A DNA stretch of 6,475 nt from Tannerellaceae bacterium (GTDB lineage Bacteria > Bacteroidota > Bacteroidia > Bacteroidales > Tannerellaceae). Positions 1-5,937 of the stretch are shown here, in pieces. A program made the position numbers and the translations under genes. The stretch lies in NCBI GenBank assembly GCA_031276545.1, contig JAISMW010000017.1, positions 1 through 6,475 of the forward strand. The letters run 5' to 3'. The notes beneath the pieces were generated by a model. It was given only the letters and a program-made list of their open reading frames with translations, had not been told where the DNA came from and did not search any database. Position 1 is the first letter of the stretch. Each line of letters begins with the position of its first letter.

Positions 1-672
1 ACGATCGTAAGTAAACCGTACACGGACGAAAACGACCTGATTAGTTGGCACTTGGATCACAGCAAAGGTCGCAATGAGAAAGGCATTAATTTATTGACAG
101 CCTTTTACTATACCCAATTGCCTTCGGCGTTGGAAACCTTGCGGGTTCCGGTGGCCTTTGAATGTGTAAAAAAGACGGTTCGGTTCTGCGAAATTAAAAC
201 CCGAAAGGAAAAGCGTCAAAGTCCGGTAACTAAAAATGAGCTGATGCGTTTGATGCTTCAGCGGGCAGTCAAAGAACAATACCTTCAGTTTCGATATGTA
301 CTGGCTGACAGTTGGTTTTCCTCATCGGACAATTTACTTTTCATAGACAGGCTGAAAAATAAATGTACCTGGTAAGCAACGGTTTGACACTTTCCGCCGA
401 CGATTTCCAAACACTTTACAAAAAAACGGTGGAGTGTGGAATAATACCACAAATCACTCAAACAGAACGCTTCTTTAGCAAAATCGCCTACAAGAACCGT
501 CACAACACAGTCGAATCATTTGTTTGCCTCGTTGTTGGCATATATCAAATTGGAGAAACTCAAGTTCGTACATAAGTTGAATCATTTTGCCTTGAAATCC
601 AAAATTTATTTTCGCGCTCTAAAATATGCCTGGAAGGAATTGGAGGCTATCAAATATTATGAACTTGCGTAA
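1..672 (+). pseudogene. Decayed DDE transposase, IS copy 1, 5' end outside window
   Basis: This is the C-terminal two thirds or more of a DDE transposase. The frame is open from base 1 (TIVSKPYT...) and retains ADSWF (about 307-321), which probably carries the second catalytic Asp. Several lesions are visible against copy 2 at 4968-5928. An internal deletion near 354-362 joins the residues LKN directly to MYLVSNG, losing roughly 65 residues. One extra A in the seven-A run at 420-426 shifts the frame. A stop codon, TAA at 442-444, replaces the codon after the probable catalytic Glu in WSVE. Past that stop the frame runs cleanly from YHKSLKQN to a final YYELA, with TAA at 670-672. The type resembles the IS4/IS701-like DDE transposases frequent in Bacteroidales; the exact IS family is not certain. 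It cannot make an active enzyme. Confidence 0.9.
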
Positions 673-681
673 AATGAGTTA
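666..681 (+). repeat. Right terminal inverted repeat of IS copy 1
   Basis: TGCGTAAAATGAGTTA matches the right end of copy 2 (5922-5937) with one mismatch, at position 673. It overlaps the end of the transposase frame exactly as in copy 2. It marks the right boundary of copy 1; the left end is outside the window. Confidence 0.8.
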
Positions 682-932
682 CTTATTAGAATATTTGCAT
701 CACTTCTTCTAATATTTGCGGAAATTCATTCACTGGTTGACGGAGTTGTTTAAGTAACCTTTTCCCGCCATCCTCAAGAAACTCATCACTGTAAAACACT
801 CCCCTATTGTCGGTTTTAGTCGGTGAAAGTCGTTTCTTTTTCGCTATTATGACAGTGGACAGCCTTCGCTACGCTTCTTTTTATTTTCTTTGAGCAAATC
901 CTGCTTCCTTATCGGGTTGTAATGTATATATA
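682..932. other. Gene-free interval upstream of the channel gene
   Basis: These roughly 250 AT-rich bases hold no intact gene. They contain a minus-strand open stretch described separately, two copies of AATATTTGC (690-698 and 711-719, 21 bases apart), and the leader of the channel gene. I searched for a Bacteroides-type promoter (TTTG, 19-21 bases, TAnnTTTG) ahead of position 933 and found no convincing match. The promoter of the channel/GTPase pair therefore remains unassigned. Confidence 0.6.
686..868 (-). pseudogene. Possible 3' remnant of an unknown gene
   Basis: On the minus strand a frame is open from just after a TAG at 869-871 to a TAA at 686-688, about 60 codons. It contains no ATG; the only reasonable start is a GTG at 797-799, giving 37 residues. 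The translation is hydrophilic and protein-like, with segments such as RGVFYSDEFLEDGGKRLL and VNEFPQILEEVMQIF. It begins a few bases beyond the right end of IS copy 1, which fits a gene tail cut off by mobile DNA. I do not recognise the family, and chance reading is possible. Confidence 0.3.
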
Positions 933-940
933 ATGTATAT
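921..940 (+). repeat. Nine-base direct repeat overlapping the channel gene start
   Basis: AATGTATAT occurs at 921-929 and again at 932-940, an 11-base period of about one helical turn. The first copy holds an ATG (922) that reads Met-Tyr-Ile and stops at TAA 931-933. That stop overlaps the ATG at 933. A small duplication of the start region is the simplest explanation. Confidence 0.6.
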
Positions 941-1733
941 TGAAATGAAACGGAAAGAATTTTTAGGCGAAGCGCTGGGCACATTTATCCTGACGCTTTT
1001 CGGCTGCGGCTCGGTGGCCGTAGCTGTACTGTTCGGCGAGCATAACAGTATCTTCCAGATTGGCCTTGTATGGGGAATCGGTGTTACGCTGGCTATCTAT
1101 CTCACAAGGCACCTGTCCAACGCCCACCTGAACCCGGCGGTCACGCTGGCGATGGTGGCCGGCCGGCGAATGAACGCCGCCCGCATACCGGTATACCTCG
1201 GTGCACAGTTTCTGGGCGCCTTCCTGGCCGGCGCGGTGGTCTACCTGCTCTTCTCTCCCTCCATCGCCGCCTACGAGAGCCTGCACCATATTGTGCGGGG
1301 CACAGAGGCTTCCATCGCTACGGGCAAAATGTTCGGCGAATATTATCCCAACCCCGGATGGACAAATGCCGTGGCCTCTCTGCCACTGGCTATGGCCGCC
1401 GAAGCCTTCGGCACCTTCCTGCTGGCACTCGCCATCTTCGGGCTGACGGAAGATGCCAATGCCGGACGCCCCAGCAGCAGCATAACGCCGCTCTTTATCG
1501 GCCTCACCGTGTCGTCCATCATCTGGCTGATAGCGCCGCTCACGCAGGCCGGACTGAATCCTGCCCGCGACTTCGGCCCCCGCCTGGTGGCCTGGATAGT
1601 CGGATGGGGCGATGCCGCCTTCCCCGACCGCTACGGAGGCTTCTTCTGGGTCTACATCCTGGCGCCCGTTGCCGGCGGACTGGCAGCAGCCCTGATGGAA
1701 CCGTTCATGAAGCGTATCATCGGAAAGAACTGA
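933..1733 (+). CDS. glpF: Aquaglyceroporin, GlpF-type MIP channel
   Basis: Inner-membrane channel of the major intrinsic protein family, expected to let glycerol and similar small uncharged solutes diffuse into the cell. It has 266 residues, or 262 from the alternative ATG at 945, which matches the usual N-terminus better. Six hydrophobic helices lie near 12-32, 41-58, 86-107, 149-171, 186-204 and 236-256. The two pore half-helices carry NPA at 67-69 and NPARD at 209-213; the Asp after the second NPA marks glycerol-type rather than water-only members. Stretches such as WGIGV-LAIYLT, HHIVRG and NPARDFGPR closely follow E. coli GlpF. The selectivity filter by alignment is W47, I197, A206 and R212, where E. 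coli has W, G, F and R. No glycerol kinase gene is nearby. The GTPase gene follows 24 bases downstream, probably co-transcribed. Confidence 0.93.
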   Translation: MYIEMKRKEFLGEALGTFILTLFGCGSVAVAVLFGEHNSIFQIGLVWGIGVTLAIYLTRHLSNAHLNPAVTLAMVAGRRMNAARIPVYLGAQFLGAFLAGAVVYLLFSPSIAAYESLHHIVRGTEASIATGKMFGEYYPNPGWTNAVASLPLAMAAEAFGTFLLALAIFGLTEDANAGRPSSSITPLFIGLTVSSIIWLIAPLTQAGLNPARDFGPRLVAWIVGWGDAAFPDRYGGFFWVYILAPVAGGLAAALMEPFMKRIIGKN

Positions 1734-1757
1734 TTTCAACTTTAAAATAAAGATACA

Positions 1758-2858
1758 ATGAGTGCAACACGTATTATTATGGCCGGCGGTTTCCTGGGCG
1801 CCGGCAAAACAACCCTGCTGTGGGAAGCTGCCCGGAAACTGAAGGAAAGAAGCCTCTGCGCCGGTTTGATTACCAACGACCAGGCGCCCGAACTGGTAGA
1901 CAGCGCCCTCTTGTCGCGCGAGGGAGTGAAGGTGGCCGAAGTGAGCGGAAGTTGCTTCTGCTGCAACTTCAACGGATTTATCCATGCCGTGGAAAGCCTG
2001 CGCTCCGAAATGGAAGCCGCCGACGTCATCATCGCCGAACCGGTAGGTAGCTGTACCGACCTCTCGGCCACCATCCTTCAGCCCCTGAAGAAGTTCCTGA
2101 GGAACGAACTCCAGGTGGCGCCCCTCTCCGTACTGGCCGACCCCGTCAGGCTGGCTTCCATCCTGAACGGAGGAACGGCCGGACTGCATCCCGACGCTGC
2201 CTATATCTACCGCAAACAGCTTGAAGAAAGTGACATCATTCTGATCACCAAAACCGACCTCCTTTCGCCCGAAGAGCTGGCTGTGCTGAAAAAGCGTACC
2301 GCCAAAGCCTATCCGGAGGCAAGGATTATCGCCGTAAGCGCCCTCACCGGGGAAGGACTGGACGAATGGCTGGACGATGTGATGAAAAGCAACGGCGCCG
2401 GGCTGCGACTGGCCGACGTGGACTACGACATCTATGCCCATGGAGAAGCCGTGCTGGGATGGCTCAACGGAACGGTACGCCTGACCGCTGCGGAAGAGGA
2501 TACCGACTGGGACGGCCTTACCTACCGCCTCCTTGCCGCCCTGTCCGAACGCTTCGACAAGGCCGGATATGCTGTGGGACATGTGAAAGTGATTGCCGAA
2601 AACGGCGATCGCTACGTGGCCGGAAACCTGACCGGGAAGGCTTCCACCCTGGCCGTAAGAGGATCGGCAGGAAAAGGAAAGGAGATTAAACTCACCATAA
2701 ACGCCCGCGTGGAAACCGGTCCCGGTGAATTAAATGAAATCGTAAGGGAAACGCTTGATGCGCTGACCGGGGATACGCTTAGCGCAGAAACGGTGGCCTG
2801 GCGTTTCCTTATGCCCGGCCGACCGCAGCCTACGCACCGTTTTGTAGAAGTAGTATAG
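1758..2858 (+). CDS. CobW/P47K-family (G3E) P-loop GTPase, probable metallochaperone
   Basis: Cytoplasmic GTPase of the COG0523/CobW group, whose members insert or deliver metals (Zn, Co, Ni, Fe) or serve cobalamin-dependent enzymes. Visible motifs in the 366 residues: Walker A GFLGAGKTT at 11-19; TNDQ at 39-42 in the switch region; the family CxCC metal site as C66-F-C68-C69; Walker B-like DVIIAEPVG at 89-97; and the guanine-recognition motif as TKTD at 164-167, a variant of NKxD. The C-terminal third (from about 220) does not obviously carry the standard CobW C-terminal domain signature, so the partner may differ from that of classical CobW or YjiA. The start has an A-rich leader (AAAATAAAGATACA) instead of a strong Shine-Dalgarno site. 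It is the second gene of a pair with the channel. Family assignment is secure; the metal and client protein are unknown. Confidence 0.92.
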   Translation: MSATRIIMAGGFLGAGKTTLLWEAARKLKERSLCAGLITNDQAPELVDSALLSREGVKVAEVSGSCFCCNFNGFIHAVESLRSEMEAADVIIAEPVGSCTDLSATILQPLKKFLRNELQVAPLSVLADPVRLASILNGGTAGLHPDAAYIYRKQLEESDIILITKTDLLSPEELAVLKKRTAKAYPEARIIAVSALTGEGLDEWLDDVMKSNGAGLRLADVDYDIYAHGEAVLGWLNGTVRLTAAEEDTDWDGLTYRLLAALSERFDKAGYAVGHVKVIAENGDRYVAGNLTGKASTLAVRGSAGKGKEIKLTINARVETGPGELNEIVRETLDALTGDTLSAETVAWRFLMPGRPQPTHRFVEVV

Positions 2859-2865
2859 AGAGGGT

Positions 2866-3990
2866 TCAGATACCCAGACAAAGGCAATAGGGTTCGAAGG
2901 CATAGCTGTCGTTCCCCGCTGACACCACATTCCCCATACCTGGAAAAGCAATATGCATACCGGCTATGGGGATGTTCTTTTCCGCCACGTAAGACAGGAT
3001 GCGCCTGCGTGTGGCCACCGACTGCTCCGTGTCTGTATCGCGGGCATAAGTCACGCCGGGACAGGGCATCTGGATACGCATCGCATGGGTCAGATCTCCC
3101 CAGACGAGCAAACGTGCGCCCCCCGATTCAAAGAGATAGGCCGTATGCCCCGGCGTATGCCCGTAAGCGGCGATACCCTGCACGCCGGGGAGCAAAAGGG
3201 CCGGCCCTGCGGAAGCCCCGCTGTCCGGAAGGTCGGCAGGCACAAACAGATGCAGCCTGTCTCTGTAAACCTCAATCACTTTCTGTGCCGGCAGAGCCTG
3301 TGCCGATCGGTTGCCCGTCCAGTAATCATATTCCGGCTGTGACAGATAAATATCCGCATGAGGGAAAGCCGCCTTTCCGTCCCTCAGCATCCCTCCGATA
3401 TGGTCGCCGTGCAGGTGGGTCAGCAGGACGGCATGTATATCTCCGGGTTCTACGTCGAGCGCATCCAGGTGGTCGAAGAGCTTGCGCCCGTAGCCGGCAT
3501 CCACCAGGATGTTCCTGTCCGGCATCCGTACCAGAAAAGCGTTGACGGCGCTCGGATAGGAGCCGTCGGGCACGTGGGTCTGAATCATCTGGGGCGTGGC
3601 ACCCGTCAGCGCATCTACCCGTCCGCTGCGCTGTTCTTCGGAAAGCACGGAAACCTGCGCCTGGCCGATTTCGAACGTCATCACAAGCTGTTCGCCGCCG
3701 TTTTGCGCCCTCATCCCGCTTCCCTGGAGGACGGTCAGCAGGAGAAGCACGGAGAGGACAGCCTTCAGCACCCGCCTCTCTTCCGGTTTCTCCGGCTTTT
3801 TGCAGTCGCAGCGGCAACGTCCGTCGTCGCCGGTGCCGCAGTCGCACGTACAGTGGCCGTCGACGGTACAGTCGCAGTCGCACGCCACCCCGTTGCACAC
3901 ACATACGCATCCTCCGACCTTCAGTTCGGAAGGATGCTTTATATTCTTCAGAATATCGCCTATGGCTTTTTGCCTGATGGGAGTTATCAT
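2866..3990 (-). CDS. MBL-fold metallohydrolase with N-terminal CxCxC-repeat domain
   Basis: A 374-residue protein in three parts. Residues 1-27 form a charged helix-like stretch ending in VGG. Residues 28-63 hold twelve cysteines in four CxCxC clusters (C28/30/32, C37/39/41, C47/49/51, C59/61/63) separated by 4, 5 and 7 residues, followed by a Lys/Pro/Glu linker. Residues 74-96 (VLKAVLSVLLLL...MRAQ) look like a signal peptide or membrane anchor. The rest is a metallo-beta-lactamase-fold enzyme with H192-L-H194-G-D196-H197, H278/H282 in HTPGH, D299 and H346, a complete two-metal site as in the lactonase/hydrolase branch. The substrate is unknown. Another CxC (C369, C371) sits at the extreme C-terminus. 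A GTG at codon 74 (3769-3771), preceded by purine-rich GAGAGGCGG, could start a plain secreted form lacking the Cys domain. It follows the reductase gene by 12 bases, so the two are probably one operon. Confidence 0.88.
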   Translation of the reverse strand: MITPIRQKAIGDILKNIKHPSELKVGGCVCVCNGVACDCDCTVDGHCTCDCGTGDDGRCRCDCKKPEKPEERRVLKAVLSVLLLLTVLQGSGMRAQNGGEQLVMTFEIGQAQVSVLSEEQRSGRVDALTGATPQMIQTHVPDGSYPSAVNAFLVRMPDRNILVDAGYGRKLFDHLDALDVEPGDIHAVLLTHLHGDHIGGMLRDGKAAFPHADIYLSQPEYDYWTGNRSAQALPAQKVIEVYRDRLHLFVPADLPDSGASAGPALLLPGVQGIAAYGHTPGHTAYLFESGGARLLVWGDLTHAMRIQMPCPGVTYARDTDTEQSVATRRRILSYVAEKNIPIAGMHIAFPGMGNVVSAGNDSYAFEPYCLCLGI

Positions 3991-4002
3991 AACGGTCAGG
4001 AT

Positions 4003-4845
4003 TTAAAAATCAATTTTATCCGGATGCAGCCCCGAACCTCCGATATAAGGCAGGCTGTTGAGGGTATGCATATCTTCCTCGGAAATGGAGAAGCCGAACA
4101 CATCGGCGTTTTCAAGAATCCGTGCAGGCGTAACGGATTTGGGCAGAGGCAGCGTGCCGTTCTGCAAACACCAGCGGATGCACAGCCGGGCGACAGAGAC
4201 GCCGTAGCGTGCAGCCACCTCCCCGAGCAGCGGACTGTCAAGCAGACGCCCTGTGCCCAGCGGACTCCAGGCTTCCACCACGATGCGGTTCGCCTGGCAG
4301 AAAGCCAGCGTATCGTCCTGCATATAGCCGGGGTGAAACTCCATCTGATTGACTGCCGGCTGTATTTCGGCAGTGTCCAGCAGCGCTTCGATATGATGGG
4401 TAAGGAAATTGCTCAGCCCGATAGCCCTAATCCGTCCGTCCTTATATAGCGTTTCCAAGGCACGCCAGGTATCGGCGTTCGTCTTTTCCCATCCGTTTTT
4501 GTTAGCCGGCCAGTGTATCAGATACAAATCGACATATTCGACGTTCAGTTTCCGCATACTTTCGCCGAAAGCCTTCAGAGCAGGCTCATAGCCCCGCTTC
4601 GTATTCCACAGTTTGGTGGTAATAAAAACCTCCTTGCGGAGCAGACCCGATTCGGCGATTCCCCGTCCCACGCCGGCCTCGTTTCCATACACATCCGCCG
4701 TATCAATATGGCGATAGCCCGCTTTCAGAGCATAGTTCACGGCGTCGGCAGCCACCTGTCCGTCGGGCGTTTGCCAGGTACCGAAACCAATACAGGGAAT
4801 CTCAACCCCGTTAGCTGTTTTAAAAGTGTCAGTCAGTGATTTCAT
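4003..4845 (-). CDS. Aldo/keto reductase, 2,5-diketo-gluconate reductase-like
   Basis: Cytoplasmic NADPH-dependent reductase of the aldo/keto reductase superfamily (TIM barrel), 280 residues, the usual size for the AKR5-like bacterial group that reduces 2,5-diketogluconate, methylglyoxal and other carbonyls. The catalytic tetrad is complete: D48 (HIDTA), Y53, K78 (TTKLW) and H111 (LIHWP). The signature GLSNF lies at 143-147, and the cofactor phosphate-binding stretch PKSVTPARILEN lies at 235-246 with K236 and R242. There is no signal peptide. It is the first gene of the minus-strand pair with the MBL hydrolase and has an A-rich leader before the ATG at 4843-4845. The physiological substrate cannot be read from the sequence; a reactive-aldehyde role is possible. 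Confidence 0.93.
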   Translation of the reverse strand: MKSLTDTFKTANGVEIPCIGFGTWQTPDGQVAADAVNYALKAGYRHIDTADVYGNEAGVGRGIAESGLLRKEVFITTKLWNTKRGYEPALKAFGESMRKLNVEYVDLYLIHWPANKNGWEKTNADTWRALETLYKDGRIRAIGLSNFLTHHIEALLDTAEIQPAVNQMEFHPGYMQDDTLAFCQANRIVVEAWSPLGTGRLLDSPLLGEVAARYGVSVARLCIRWCLQNGTLPLPKSVTPARILENADVFGFSISEEDMHTLNSLPYIGGSGLHPDKIDF

Positions 4846-4871
4846 CTTGTTTTTACTTTTTTAATATGTGG

Positions 4872-4879
4872 CAAACTTA
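4872..4879 (-). promoter_or_regulatory. Candidate -7 element for the reductase/MBL operon
   Basis: On the minus strand these bases read TAAGTTTG, matching the Bacteroides -7 consensus TAnnTTTG, about 26 bases before the reductase ATG. No clear -33 TTTG is found 19-21 bases further upstream, so the call rests on one element. It lies between the gene and the left end of IS copy 2 (4925) and is intact. Confidence 0.45.
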
Positions 4880-4924
4880 GATAAAAATCTGCGATTTATA
4901 AGAGCCTGTTTAAATTTTATTCAA

Positions 4925-4940
4925 TAACTCATGTTACGCA
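4925..4940 (+). repeat. Left terminal inverted repeat of IS copy 2
   Basis: TAACTCATGTTACGCA is the exact reverse complement of 5922-5937. It lies 27 bases before the transposase ATG and 79 bases upstream of the reductase start on the other side. Confidence 0.9.
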
Positions 4941-4967
4941 CACTCAAAAAAAGCCTAACTTAGCGGG

Positions 4968-5928
4968 ATGAAAAAAGAGATGGATTTATACAGCGATTAC
5001 TTGTTGAGCAGTTTTGGCCGGGTAACCGCGACGGGTCTTTCCGGTTTGTTGGACGGGGCCGTGTCTCACGATAAAATCACCCGTACACTGTCGGGTGCCG
5101 AATACACTTCAAAGGATTTATGGCAGGAGGTAAAGACTTTGGTTCGGGAATACGAAAGCGAAGAAGCGTGTTGATATTCGATGACACGATTGTAAGTAAA
5201 CCGTACACGGACGAAAACGACCTGATTAGTTGGCACCGGGATCACAGCAAAGGTCGCAATGAGAAAGGGATTAATTTATTGACCGCCTTTTAGCATACCA
5301 ATTGCCTTCGGCGTCGGAAGCCTTTCGGGTTCCGGTAGCCTTTGAATGTGTAAAAAAGACGGTTCGGTTCTGCGAAGTGCAAACCCGGAAAGAAAAGCGT
5401 CAAAGTCCGGTGACCAAAAATGAGCTGATGCGTTTGATGCTTCAGCGGGCAGTTGAAGTTCAACAGCTCAAATTCCGGTATGTCTTGGCTGATAGTTGGT
5501 TTTTCTCATCGGACAATTTACTTTTCATACACCGGCTGAAAAAATATTTTGTAATGGACATGAAAAGTAAGCGTCTGTGCCTGTTTTCCACGCAGGACAG
5601 GAACAGAGGAGGGTGGACAAGTTTGGATAAATTGCCGATACCGTCGGGACAGGCCGTCAAAGTTTGGATAAAAGACCTTGCAATAGAAGTTCTTTTATGC
5701 AAATTCGTCTTTACAAACAAAGACGCTTCTTCGGCAAAATCGCCTACAAGAACCGTGACTACACAAACGAATCATCTGTTTGCCTCGCTGTTGGCCTATA
5801 TCAAATTGGAGAAACTCAAGTTCGTGCATAAATTGAATCATTTTGCCTTAAAATCCAAAATTTATTTTTGCGCCCTAAAATATGCCTGGAAGGAACTGGA
5901 GGCTATCAAGTATTATGAACTTGCGTAA
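4968..5928 (+). pseudogene. Decayed DDE transposase of IS copy 2
   Basis: The start (MKKEMDLYSDYLLSSFG...) and end (...EAIKYYELA) are both present, but the gene is broken at least four times. One T is missing near 5169-5173, turning the expected EACLIFDDT into a TGA stop at 5172-5174. A TAG stop at 5291-5293 replaces a Tyr codon present in copy 1. One C is missing just after it (ACCAATTG for ACCCAATTG). An internal deletion at about 5723-5735 fuses FTNKDASS to AKSPTRTV, removing some 40 residues that in copy 1 include WSVE with the probable catalytic Glu. The probable first Asp (FDDT) and second Asp (LADSWF) remain. The reading therefore uses three frames: 4968-5174, about 5171-5293, and 5302-5928. 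It is not functional. Confidence 0.9.
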
Positions 5929-5937
5929 CATGAGTTA
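5922..5937 (+). repeat. Right terminal inverted repeat of IS copy 2
   Basis: TGCGTAACATGAGTTA is a perfect inverted match to 4925-4940. It overlaps the last codons of the transposase (the gene ends at 5928). Confidence 0.9.

Larger units (their letters stand above)
4925..5937 (+). mobile_element. Defective insertion sequence, copy 2
   Basis: A 1013-base element bounded by perfect 16-base inverted repeats and holding a single broken transposase gene. The 3' end of the gene runs into the right repeat, as in copy 1. Its orientation is the same as copy 1. No convincing target-site duplication is visible; a three-base AAT flanks the element if the ends are drawn one base further in (4926 and 5936), which is too short to rely on. 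On the right it abuts a fragment of a different transposase. Family by transposase type is IS4/IS701-like DDE, not proven. Confidence 0.85.

Noticed and set aside
690..719. Two AATATTTGC repeats as operator half-sites
   Set aside because: The 21-base spacing is suggestive, but the repeats are AT-rich, direct rather than inverted, lie more than 200 bases from the gene start, and overlap the possible coding remnant.
881..932. A promoter for the channel gene built on TTTG at 889-892
   Set aside because: No TAnnTTTG is found at the required 19-21 base spacing downstream.
963..2582. A 539-codon open frame on the minus strand across the channel and GTPase genes
   Set aside because: It runs antisense through two well-identified genes and across their junction, its translation is low-complexity and His/Gln/Gly-rich without domains, and it follows from the rarity of TTA, CTA and TCA codons in GC-rich genes.
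3326..3910. A 194-codon minus-strand frame inside the MBL gene
   Set aside because: It is an alternative frame of the MBL coding region with an Arg-rich, domain-free translation.
3358..4449. A 363-codon open frame on the plus strand opposite the MBL and reductase genes
   Set aside because: It spans the antisense of two recognised genes and their gap and shows no recognisable domain; it is a shadow of GC-rich coding.
4902..4924. GAGCCTGTTTAAATTTTATT as a left end of the IS5-type element whose tail lies at 5938-6111
   Set aside because: It resembles ends of some IS5 elements, but no matching inverted copy is found after the tail fragment, so it cannot be paired.
1..5937. An active composite transposon
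   Set aside because: Both flanking transposase genes carry deletions, frameshifts and stops, and the outer left end is not in the window, so current activity cannot be supported.
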